From: Bacteroidales bacterium | GTDB lineage: Bacteria; Bacteroidota; Bacteroidia; Bacteroidales; UBA932 | Assembly: GCA_017614795.1 (NCBI GenBank) | Contig: JAGABD010000085.1 | Span: 1-41,823, forward strand | DNA: 41,823 bases | Direction: 5' to 3' | Part shown: one piece after another, positions 8,295 to 16,327 of the stretch | Layout: each line of letters begins with the position of its first letter | Numbering within the stretch: position 1 is the stretch's first letter | Notes under the pieces: generated by a model | What the model was told of the DNA's origin: nothing | The model's database searches: none | The model's input: only the letters and a program-made list of their open reading frames with translations | Made by a program: the position numbers and the translations under genes

Positions 8295-8325
8295 ACAAAA
8301 ATCGGGGCGCCGAAGCACCCCGATT
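8295..8325 (-). terminator. Rho-independent terminator of the SusC/SusD operon
   Basis: On the minus strand an 11-bp stem (AATCGGGGTGC pairing with GCGCCCCGATT, one T-G wobble) closes a UUCG tetraloop and is followed by TTTTTG. It lies about 30 bases after the stop of the fimbrillin/GLUG lipoprotein gene and marks the end of the operon. Confidence 0.85.
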
Positions 8326-8351
8326 GATGAGAGAGTATTCAATTATAACTA

Positions 8352-11300
8352 TTACAGATCGGCAACATTGCCGGTACTGCTGGCAGAGAGATCTCCCGAG
8401 CTGGCAATACTCGATGCCGCACCGTTAATCGAAGCCTTATAGTGACAATTAATGACTGTAGGAGTATTAGATGCGACGCCTATCAAAGCACCTCCGGCAA
8501 CCGCCGCTCCTCCTTTCTTTATTGAAGTCATGTAGCTACTGCATCCATCGAGCTTACCGCCATCCATTTTGGATGCGATACCGCCAGCGCCATTGGCCTG
8601 GAGCTGAGAGGTATCAACCGATGTGCCGCTCCACGTGCAGGAAGTCAAGTTACAATTCACAAGCCAACCGGCAACGCCTCCTACGAAGTACGCAGAACTA
8701 GTAGTTGCATCGTCAAAATTCTTATTGTGAGAACAAGAACTAATATCAGCATACTCTGCATAACCAACCACGCCCCCAACATATCCTCTGTGACTAATTA
8801 CATAATCAGTGGGTGAAACAGTACAGTTGGAAATTGAAACTCTGTTATCACTCGTACCTATCACTTCGCCAGCAATACCCCCAGTATAAGTGGAATTGGA
8901 TTTGGTATCATAGGTGTTGTTCCTTTGATGATTGTTTATATTGCCATTGTTAACACAACTACTGATTGCCGATCCGGTACCTTCAAGATAAGCGACAATA
9001 CCACCCACAAAGCAGGTGGCAGATCCCTTATTCGTTCCACCATTACCACCATGGATATATCCATTGTTCGTACAGCCAGAAATATTCACACCTTTTTTGG
9101 AATAACCCAGAATACCTCCGGCGTAGTTTAGCGAATGCTTTGTAACGTTGTTGTCAAAATAAAAATATACTTCACCGGAATTGGCAGTTGCAGTATGCTC
9201 ATTACTGCAGCCTGTAATACTGCCAGAAGCGTCCATATTTCCAACAACACCACCCACGTAAATATACTTCATGACAGTCGTTCCACTTGTTCCGTAGAAA
9301 AGAACATACCCTTTATTAACAGCATAACTCACAGACGCAGAGCTATATCCGGCTATACCACCGATATTAATCCCACTTGTACTGGCTCCGAAAACGCCGA
9401 ATGAGGCATAAACCTTACCTGTGTTTGTAATATTCTTTGTAGTCTCTCCACCATTCAAAGCCGCACTTGTCGATCCCACGACGCCGCCCAAACGCACACC
9501 ATAGTTGGTAACATTATTTTCCACAGCGAGGACCTCAAGATCGGCCTCGTTATGCACATCCGAAATGCCAGATCCGGAATTCTCACCTATGACACCTCCG
9601 GCGTAAGCGTTACGTACATCAGTGTTTCCCGTTCCGGCAGTTATGAAGGACAACTTACCTGCGGGATAATTCGTACATGAGGATACTTCTGCCGAATTCC
9701 AGCCAACGATACCACCTGAAGACTGAAGACGTGGTGAGGAAGAATTGATTACTTCTCCGTAATTATTGCATCCCGTAACCTTGGTAGTACCCGAAGTTGC
9801 TGACATATTCATACCTGCTATGCCTCCAATCCTGAAGTAACGGGCCTTGAGATCAGCATCCGCAACAACGTTCGTAATAATCTTTGCGTTGTTTGTGCAA
9901 CCGGAAACAACAGCTCCATTATAGTTGTAGCCCACAATACCACCCTCTGCAAGGCAATGGATTTGTCCTGCATGATTTACGATTGTAGCATAATAAGAGT
10001 TGCCATCCGATGCAGTATAACTGATGGCTCCGTCTTCGGAGTCGTCAAGGCATGCGGTATCACAATTTGTAATGGAACCGGCATTCTTACCGATTATTCC
10101 TCCAAGCATAAGGAACGGCGTAGTGTTGTTCGCAGTAGGAGCGGTAGTAACAGCAGCATGATCAATCGTACCTTGCATATGGGAGTTTTTCACGCACGTA
10201 GTCGTAGACTGAGAGTATCCGGCAAGTCCACCAACGAGAATATTGACAGCGTTGGTCTTGGTTACATATCCCGAAGGGGTGGAGAGATGACCTGAATAAG
10301 TACAGCCGTCAATCGTTCCCGTGCTTGCAAGACGCCCCACAAGTCCACCGAAGGCAGTATCGCCTTCGACATCGCTCTTTGCCCCCAATGCAACATTGGA
10401 GCTCACGGTAACACCGCTCAACAAACCCTTGTGATAACCTGCGATGGCACCACAATAAAGATTGCCGGTCGCCGCCGCACGGGTAAAGGTGAACGAACCA
10501 CCGCTTATGCTGAAATCCTTAACAGTACTGCTTTCGTCAATTCCACCAAAAAGCGGAACTGTCGCTACAAGGCCGGAAATGGTCTTGCTGTTGCCGTTGA
10601 AGACACCTTTAAAGTAATTGCTTCCGCCATAAGCACTTCCAATACCGCCCTCAGTATTGAAAGCAGCCGAAGAAGAAGCATCGAAAGTGATATTCTGAGT
10701 AAGGGTGGCAACGAGATCTTCCTGTCCAGCATATTTACCGTCGTTATAATCCTTCGCGAATTTCACGAGGTCGGCAGCGCTGGAAATCTCGACCCCAAGT
10801 TCGGTGCCGGTGGGAACGAACTCGAAGGGAGCCATTGTGAGAAGGTGGCCGGCTTCAGGGAACTGATAGCCGCTCTTGCTCTTGGTCATAATGTGGCCCT
10901 TTGCATCCTGAACGGTCACGTCGAAGCCGTCGCTGTAAGCGCGGGCGGGAATGACGATGTAGTAGTCGACCGCCTTCGAGGTGGAAGTGGCCTGCCTGTG
11001 AACGACCTTCACCTGGAGGTCGCCGTCGGAACCGGTCGCAGCACCCAGAGAGTGGCCGTCGTAGCTGATTTCGAAAGTACCGCTCACCTGCTCGTTGTTG
11101 CGGCCTTTGAAGCGCACTGCGACGATATCGTCGGTGTCGGCATCGGTCGCGGCCTGAAGAATCGAAATCTTCAAGAGAGCGCAAAGATGATGCATCACGA
11201 TGTTCTGCCCATCCTCGGAATAGCCTGCCATCGGGAACATTCCGTCGGCGAAGGTGGTATCCTTGTATTCCTGGACGGCAGGAAGGTCGACATAATAGTC

Positions 11301-11648
11301 GCCGTGCCTGATGGAAGAGGGATAGAGCAGTTTGTAAGGGGTATTGAGAACTCCCTCGAAAGTGAACTTCACGGAAGCCGCCTTGGGTTCGAGCCCTGCA
11401 AGGGCTGCGGAAGCGACACCGTTAACACTGATCTGGTCGCCGTTGGACCAGTACACCTTGCGGTGGTTCTGGGAATCCTTCTCGCCCATATAGGTCTTGG
11501 ACGCGAGAGCGGGTTGTGCAGTTTCAGAAGCAATCCCGACCTGGAGGACGGTCGTGCCCTTTTCAATAGCCAAGGGAGCCTTCTCCTCTTTGGCGCAGCT
11601 TGCCAGCAATGCCATCGCGGCAAGCAAAACAAAATAACGTGCTTTCAT
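8352..11648 (-). CDS. Large surface lipoprotein: fimbrillin-like domain plus GLUG repeats
   Basis: A 1098-residue lipoprotein (LLASC, Cys18). Residues about 50-280 form a fimbrillin-like domain paralogous to that of the phosphoesterase at 4547-6988 (shared RKVYWSNGD, FTFEGVLN, LLYPS, HLCALL). Residues about 340-1090 are tandem GLUG-type repeats of the pattern GGIAGY or GGVVGxN followed by a C-x-N-x-G strand, expected to form a long beta-helix. Known GLUG proteins are exported and often adhesive; no catalytic motif is visible. It is the last gene of the susC operon, one base after the 47-residue ORF. Base composition changes near 10.6-10.8 kb: the repeat part is much more AT-rich than the N-terminal part, suggesting a mosaic gene. 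It may bind the substrate or form a surface scaffold (inference). Confidence 0.8.
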   Translation of the reverse strand: MKARYFVLLAAMALLASCAKEEKAPLAIEKGTTVLQVGIASETAQPALASKTYMGEKDSQNHRKVYWSNGDQISVNGVASAALAGLEPKAASVKFTFEGVLNTPYKLLYPSSIRHGDYYVDLPAVQEYKDTTFADGMFPMAGYSEDGQNIVMHHLCALLKISILQAATDADTDDIVAVRFKGRNNEQVSGTFEISYDGHSLGAATGSDGDLQVKVVHRQATSTSKAVDYYIVIPARAYSDGFDVTVQDAKGHIMTKSKSGYQFPEAGHLLTMAPFEFVPTGTELGVEISSAADLVKFAKDYNDGKYAGQEDLVATLTQNITFDASSSAAFNTEGGIGSAYGGSNYFKGVFNGNSKTISGLVATVPLFGGIDESSTVKDFSISGGSFTFTRAAATGNLYCGAIAGYHKGLLSGVTVSSNVALGAKSDVEGDTAFGGLVGRLASTGTIDGCTYSGHLSTPSGYVTKTNAVNILVGGLAGYSQSTTTCVKNSHMQGTIDHAAVTTAPTANNTTPFLMLGGIIGKNAGSITNCDTACLDDSEDGAISYTASDGNSYYATIVNHAGQIHCLAEGGIVGYNYNGAVVSGCTNNAKIITNVVADADLKARYFRIGGIAGMNMSATSGTTKVTGCNNYGEVINSSSPRLQSSGGIVGWNSAEVSSCTNYPAGKLSFITAGTGNTDVRNAYAGGVIGENSGSGISDVHNEADLEVLAVENNVTNYGVRLGGVVGSTSAALNGGETTKNITNTGKVYASFGVFGASTSGINIGGIAGYSSASVSYAVNKGYVLFYGTSGTTVMKYIYVGGVVGNMDASGSITGCSNEHTATANSGEVYFYFDNNVTKHSLNYAGGILGYSKKGVNISGCTNNGYIHGGNGGTNKGSATCFVGGIVAYLEGTGSAISSCVNNGNINNHQRNNTYDTKSNSTYTGGIAGEVIGTSDNRVSISNCTVSPTDYVISHRGYVGGVVGYAEYADISSCSHNKNFDDATTSSAYFVGGVAGWLVNCNLTSCTWSGTSVDTSQLQANGAGGIASKMDGGKLDGCSSYMTSIKKGGAAVAGGALIGVASNTPTVINCHYKASINGAASSIASSGDLSASSTGNVADL

Positions 11649-11649
11649 A

Positions 11650-11793
11650 CTACCAGTTCAGATTTTCTTCTGTAATATCATCTATACCTACATTGTCCGC
11701 GCTTACCAGCAACGGAGTTTCGATGCACTCCAGCATCGTGGAGACATCGGGGGCCTCATATGGAGGCCGCAAAGATTTTTGTTTGTAAACCAT
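11650..11793 (-). CDS. Small acidic protein (47 residues) in the susC operon
   Basis: ATG at 11791-11793, TAG at 11650-11652, one base before the ATG of the fimbrillin/GLUG gene. It begins MVYKQKSLRPPYEAPDV and ends DDITEENLNW. It has no signal peptide and is acidic in its second half. Its layout (a basic start, a YEAP motif near residue 12, one Cys in the middle, an acidic tail ending in Trp) resembles short Bacteroidales proteins often found beside surface-protein genes, whose role is unknown to me. The phosphoesterase upstream stops 26 bases before it, and an AT-rich tract precedes the start. It is below the usual ORF size cutoff and easily missed. Confidence 0.6.
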   Translation of the reverse strand: MVYKQKSLRPPYEAPDVSTMLECIETPLLVSADNVGIDDITEENLNW

Positions 11794-11819
11794 AATTTAT
11801 GAATTGTATTAATTGATAA

Positions 11820-14672
11820 TTACCAACTTACAGTCTGTACGTATTCGTGACCGAACATATCGGTGGTGCGTATTTCCGCGGAGCGCACGTTGTCGGCGGG
11901 TTCGTAGCGGAAGAGGCGCGTGTCGGCGGGGCTGGCCCATTCGCGGGCGCGCTTGTCCTTGATGGTGGGGATGAATTCGTTGTAGAGGGCCACGTAGCCG
12001 GGATCCTTGCCGCGGAATTCTTCCATCTCCCCTATCTTCTCGCCGTTCACATAGACGGCGGGTACTGTCCATCCTTCGGACCAGTTCCAGGCGATCGCCT
12101 GGATGCTGCCGTCGCCGGTGACCACGGGGGAATAGGTTCGCATCTGGTAAGAGGCATCCCTGCCGACGCTCTTGTAGTACCACTCGACGTCGTCGCCCTT
12201 GACGCTCATCACCACATAGCCCTGGGGCACTCCCGAAGGGTCGAGGGCCTTGTTGGAGCGCAGGCCGCCGGTGCAGCGCGCCACGCAGATGCTTTCGATA
12301 TTGGGTGCGCCGTGCTTGGTTTCATTCTCCTTGCCGGCGTAATTATAATAGTAATTCTGATGATAGTGTCCGCTCCACGAGTATACGTGCTTGAACGAAG
12401 CAAGCAGCTTGCGGTAGCGTTTGTAGTTCTTGTTGCGAGCGCCGTGCGAGCCGTTGGGGCTCGTGCCGTCCTTCTTGAAGAGCTGGGCGTGGGAGCACGC
12501 AATGATTATCTTGTCCCTGGACACGGATGCCAGGTCGTTCTCGAGCCATTCCATAGTGCGGTCGTCAAGGCCGTAGTAATACTTGTCCTTGGGAGTCTTG
12601 CGGTCGTAGAGGATGGTGTTGAGCACCAGGTAATGCTGGTTTCCGAGCTCGAACGAGAAGTGCTCGGGCCCGACATAGGTCTCGTAATAAATGTTGCCCT
12701 GCTCGGTCTCGAAGAGGTTCGCCTGGTCGTAGTCGTGGTTGCCTATCACGTTGAAAGTGGGGCAGTTGATCTTCGCGGCCACATCCATATAGTCGTCCCA
12801 GGCATACATAAAGTTGTACACGAGGTCGCCGAGGTTGATGGAATAGACATCTCCGCTGCAGGAAGCGCGGAAGGCCTCCGCGTCGGGCGCGACCACATCG
12901 TTCCAAGCCTCCATCGAGCCGTCCATTCCGTAGGGACGCACCTGGGGGTCGGCAATCATCATCACGGTATAATCCTTGGGAGCTTCAGCCCTCAGGTCGA
13001 GGGTAAAATCGGCCCTCACCGCCCTGGAATAGCGGGGAATGCGGCGGAAGAACTGCGGAACGCCTTCCCTCGTGGGAATAATCGCATTGCCGGGAAGGGA
13101 GATGTATATGAATTTCGCTTCCGCAAGGTCGCTGTTCATGGAGAAGTTGCCGTCGAAAGAAGTCTTCACGCACTGGCGGCCGTCGGTGACCACTATTCCC
13201 TCGAGGCCCTCCCCTGCGGAGTTCTTGACGCTGCCCGTCACATTGCCTTCCGCGGGAACCGCATCGAGCACCTTTACATAGTCGTCGGGGAAGGAACCTC
13301 CGGTTACCACCGATACCGCCGAAGCGCAGATGTCGCCCTTGCGGCCCGATGCGCAGGTGACCTTGCCGTCGTTTGAGCAATCCTTCACGAAAGCGCGTAC
13401 TCCCGGACGGAATTCGGCGCAACCAACCACGCCGCCTGCGTGAATTGCGTTGCGGTTGTTCGCATCGTATTTGTTTCCTGCAGGTCCGGCATAGACTTCG
13501 CCGTGGTTGAAGCAGTTGCGCACGTAGGCGCCTTCGGTGGCGTCCTTCGTGGTCGACATGCTGCCCACGATGCCTCCGGCGGTGCTCCTCGCACGGGAGC
13601 TCACGCCGTCGAACACCACCTTACCATAATTGACGCACTCGCGCACGCGCACGGGACGGCGGAGATTGCCGCAGATGCCGCCGACATTGGAGGGCGACTC
13701 GTTTTTCGACACTATCTCTCCGAAATTGATGCAGTCCACGACCACGAGGTTGTCGTGAGGCATTCCGCTGATGCCTCCCACCACCGCCGCGCAGGCTCCC
13801 TTGGAAGAAACGGGGCCGAAGTTGTCGCAACGGTCGATGTCGGTCTTGGTCTGGCCGCAGATGCCGCCCACGCGGGCGACGCCCGTAGCTTTGCCGTCCT
13901 CGGCTTCGCGGATGTCCACATCCACGGCGCCGCGGTTGACGCTGTATTTCACTGTTCCACGGCCGGCCGCGCCCACGATGCCTCCGGCAAATGCCGCCGA
14001 GAGACTTGTGACCGCCTTGATGGCTCCGTAGTTCTCGCAATGCACCAGCACCGCGCCGTTCGCCGGCTTGGGAGCCGTTGCTCCGGCAATTCCGCCCAGG
14101 CATACCGAAACGGTTTCCTTGTATTCACCCGCAGTGTCGGAGGAGATGTTGCCGTAGTTGCGGCACTCCCTCACGACGAAGCGGTTGAAGCCCACGAGAC
14201 CTCCCACATAGGCGGGAGCCGTAGCATAGGAGCAATTGTGGGAGATGTTTCCGTGATTCTCGCAGTCTACCACCGTGCCCGCATTGAAGTCGGCGATGAA
14301 GCCCGCGCGAAGTTCCTCTCCCTTGGAGACTATCTTCATGCTGCAGCTGGCGTCGATGACGACTCCGCGCACCTCCGCGCCCTTGTTCAGGGCCTTGAAG
14401 AGACCTGCGGTGGCCTTCCAGCCGATGAGCCTGTGGCCCTTGCCGTCGAGACGTCCGCCGAAGGAAATCACCTGGGGCATCTTCTTCGCCTTCGCCAGAT
14501 TGATGTCCGCGGTGAGAACCACCACGCTGTCGGCATCATACCATTGCGAAAGGTCGGCCCCGGCGTTGCACGCCTCGATGAAAGCCTGCAGTTCCTTTGC
14601 GTTGCCGATGCCCCCCGCGAACAGCGGAAGGCTTATGGCAAATACGAGAATTATGCTGAAAAATCTTTTCAT
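11820..14672 (-). CDS. GLUG-repeat calcineurin-like phosphoesterase, secreted
   Basis: A 950-residue protein. ATG at 14670-14672 is chosen because it overlaps the upstream stop as TAATG; a TTG two codons earlier is less likely. A Sec signal (residues 1-20) has no lipobox. Residues about 25-130 are a capping segment and 150-450 are GLUG repeats (VGGLVGFN, GGIAGA, GGICGQ, GGVVGC). Residues about 476-560 are MetallophosN-like. The catalytic domain shows D575 with Q577 (ADPQVRP), D616 (GDLVYN), N645/H646 (GNHDYD), H728 (CSHAQLF) and H769/H771 (GHYHQ). The C-terminal MetallophosC-like domain ends in DMFGHEYVQTVSW. The gene combines modules found separately in its neighbours. Its activity should be phosphate-ester hydrolysis at the surface or in the periplasm; the substrate is unknown. 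Confidence 0.85.
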   Translation of the reverse strand: MKRFFSIILVFAISLPLFAGGIGNAKELQAFIEACNAGADLSQWYDADSVVVLTADINLAKAKKMPQVISFGGRLDGKGHRLIGWKATAGLFKALNKGAEVRGVVIDASCSMKIVSKGEELRAGFIADFNAGTVVDCENHGNISHNCSYATAPAYVGGLVGFNRFVVRECRNYGNISSDTAGEYKETVSVCLGGIAGATAPKPANGAVLVHCENYGAIKAVTSLSAAFAGGIVGAAGRGTVKYSVNRGAVDVDIREAEDGKATGVARVGGICGQTKTDIDRCDNFGPVSSKGACAAVVGGISGMPHDNLVVVDCINFGEIVSKNESPSNVGGICGNLRRPVRVRECVNYGKVVFDGVSSRARSTAGGIVGSMSTTKDATEGAYVRNCFNHGEVYAGPAGNKYDANNRNAIHAGGVVGCAEFRPGVRAFVKDCSNDGKVTCASGRKGDICASAVSVVTGGSFPDDYVKVLDAVPAEGNVTGSVKNSAGEGLEGIVVTDGRQCVKTSFDGNFSMNSDLAEAKFIYISLPGNAIIPTREGVPQFFRRIPRYSRAVRADFTLDLRAEAPKDYTVMMIADPQVRPYGMDGSMEAWNDVVAPDAEAFRASCSGDVYSINLGDLVYNFMYAWDDYMDVAAKINCPTFNVIGNHDYDQANLFETEQGNIYYETYVGPEHFSFELGNQHYLVLNTILYDRKTPKDKYYYGLDDRTMEWLENDLASVSRDKIIIACSHAQLFKKDGTSPNGSHGARNKNYKRYRKLLASFKHVYSWSGHYHQNYYYNYAGKENETKHGAPNIESICVARCTGGLRSNKALDPSGVPQGYVVMSVKGDDVEWYYKSVGRDASYQMRTYSPVVTGDGSIQAIAWNWSEGWTVPAVYVNGEKIGEMEEFRGKDPGYVALYNEFIPTIKDKRAREWASPADTRLFRYEPADNVRSAEIRTTDMFGHEYVQTVSW

Positions 14673-16321
14673 TACCAAGTAACTTCAGAAGAATAAGTGT
14701 TGCCGAAGCGGTCTTTGACACTGATAGTGCCGGTGCCGCTCGTAGTATTCACATAGCCGCAGAAAACCGAAGTGCAGTTGTCGAAAGATTCTTTGTATTC
14801 GTCCTGGAACACCGAAAGCCTGCGGGTTTCCCAATAGAACTTGTTGAGTTCCCAGTTGCTGTAGGAGTATCTACTGCCCTTGTCGGTGACACGGCTCATC
14901 GGAGTGGGCACGCCGCCAACCGTCAGAATCGGAGTCCCCCACTTTTCGTCCCACATAAAGATGTTGGCGTAGACGTAACTGTCGTTCTCGTTGTATACCT
15001 TGGTGCCGTAAACCTGCATCTGGTAGGCATCGGTAAGATTGCTCCCGTCTTTCTTCATCACCGCGCGGCCGTTGGAATCGTAATTCCAGTCGCGATAGGT
15101 ATATGCGGGCTGGGTCTTTCCGCTCTGGTACGAGCCTGTCTGCCAATAGATGGGCTTGAACTTCCAGCTGATTTCGCCGTTATTGTACTCGAGCACGACA
15201 TAACCGCGGGGCGTGCCGTTGGAACTCTGGTATTCGTTGGACCAGAGTGCTCCGGTCACGCGGCCCAGGGTATGGGTTTCGACCTCCTTCTCGTTGGACT
15301 TGTTCACATAGTTGAAGGTGGAGTGGGTATGTCCGGCCCATGCGTAGGACTTGGCGTACCTCGAAAGGATGTTCTTGAGATCGCCGAGATGCGCTCCCGA
15401 ACGATTGCCGTCCTTACTCTTGAACATAGGCGAATGGGCGCAGACCATAATGGTAGCGGTCTTGGGTACGAAGGCAAGATCGTTCTTCACCCAGGTCCAT
15501 ATATCATCCCTCAGTCCGGTTGCGCATTCGTCGCTGTATTTGCCGGTATCCGGACCCGGAGAAATCATATTGTCCAGCATCAGGAAGTGGATGTTGCCCA
15601 AATTGAAGGAGTAGTTCACGGGGCCCATTTCAGCCTCGAAGCCCTTGGAAGCATCCTTGTCGGGAACATTCAGTATGTGTTCCTGGTCGTGGTTGCCAAT
15701 TATGTTGTAAGTGCTTATGCCCGTGGTGGCCATTCCCGCCTTGTAGTTGGAAAGCAGCGTAAGGTCCTGATGCACGACGTCGCCGAGGCATATGCCGTAA
15801 ACCGGACGGCCCGTCATAGTCGCCTTCAGTTCCCTCATATCATTGTACATATCGCTGCAGCAGGCCAGGGACGAGTAGGCATACTGGTCTGTGGGGGCCG
15901 TATGCTTGCGAGGCTGCGGATCGGCGAAGATGTACACGGTGTAGCGCTCGGGGTTCGCTATCCTGTTCAGCGTGAAAGTAATGTCGTACTTGCCGTCGGT
16001 GCCGACCGTGCAGTCCTTGAGAAACTTCCAGAACACTGCCTGGCCGCTGGTGACGGGAGCCGACCAGCCTGCCGGGGTCGAAACAATCACGTATTCGGTG
16101 GTCGTCAGGTCCGAACGCAGTTCGAAGCGGCCGGATGCATTCGTCTTAACGCAATTGAGCCCGTCGGAGACGACGACGTCCGCCAAGGGAGTGCCGTCGT
16201 TTCCGACTACCGAGCCTACTATGCTCACCGGCAGTTTCTTGCTCGAGCCGCCTTCAGGATTGTCCTTCCCGCAGGCAACCGCCAGCGCGCACAGGCAAAA
16301 CAGTATTAGATATCTTTTCAT
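14672..16321 (-). CDS. Calcineurin-like phosphoesterase lipoprotein
   Basis: A 549-residue lipoprotein (LAVAC, Cys17) made only of the three-part phosphoesterase core. Residues about 31-120 are MetallophosN-like (GSVVGNDGTPLADVVVSDG). The catalytic domain spans 128-335: D134 with Q136 (ADPQPRK), D181 (GDVVHQD), N210/H211 (GNHDQE), H296 (CAHSPMF) and H331/H333 (GHTHS). A MetallophosC-like domain ends in DRFGNTYSSEVTW. It is the shortest of the three phosphoesterases in the window and close in sequence to the one at 4547-6988. It starts 6 bases after the BACON-GLUG gene and overlaps the next gene by one base, so it belongs to the susC operon. Metal-dependent phosphoester hydrolysis is expected. 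Confidence 0.88.
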   Translation of the reverse strand: MKRYLILFCLCALAVACGKDNPEGGSSKKLPVSIVGSVVGNDGTPLADVVVSDGLNCVKTNASGRFELRSDLTTTEYVIVSTPAGWSAPVTSGQAVFWKFLKDCTVGTDGKYDITFTLNRIANPERYTVYIFADPQPRKHTAPTDQYAYSSLACCSDMYNDMRELKATMTGRPVYGICLGDVVHQDLTLLSNYKAGMATTGISTYNIIGNHDQEHILNVPDKDASKGFEAEMGPVNYSFNLGNIHFLMLDNMISPGPDTGKYSDECATGLRDDIWTWVKNDLAFVPKTATIMVCAHSPMFKSKDGNRSGAHLGDLKNILSRYAKSYAWAGHTHSTFNYVNKSNEKEVETHTLGRVTGALWSNEYQSSNGTPRGYVVLEYNNGEISWKFKPIYWQTGSYQSGKTQPAYTYRDWNYDSNGRAVMKKDGSNLTDAYQMQVYGTKVYNENDSYVYANIFMWDEKWGTPILTVGGVPTPMSRVTDKGSRYSYSNWELNKFYWETRRLSVFQDEYKESFDNCTSVFCGYVNTTSGTGTISVKDRFGNTYSSEVTW

Positions 16322-16327
16322 CTATCT

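Noticed and set aside
11820..14678. TTG start two codons before the ATG for the GLUG-phosphoesterase
   Set aside because: The ATG at 14672 forms a TAATG overlap with the upstream stop and gives a normal signal peptide.
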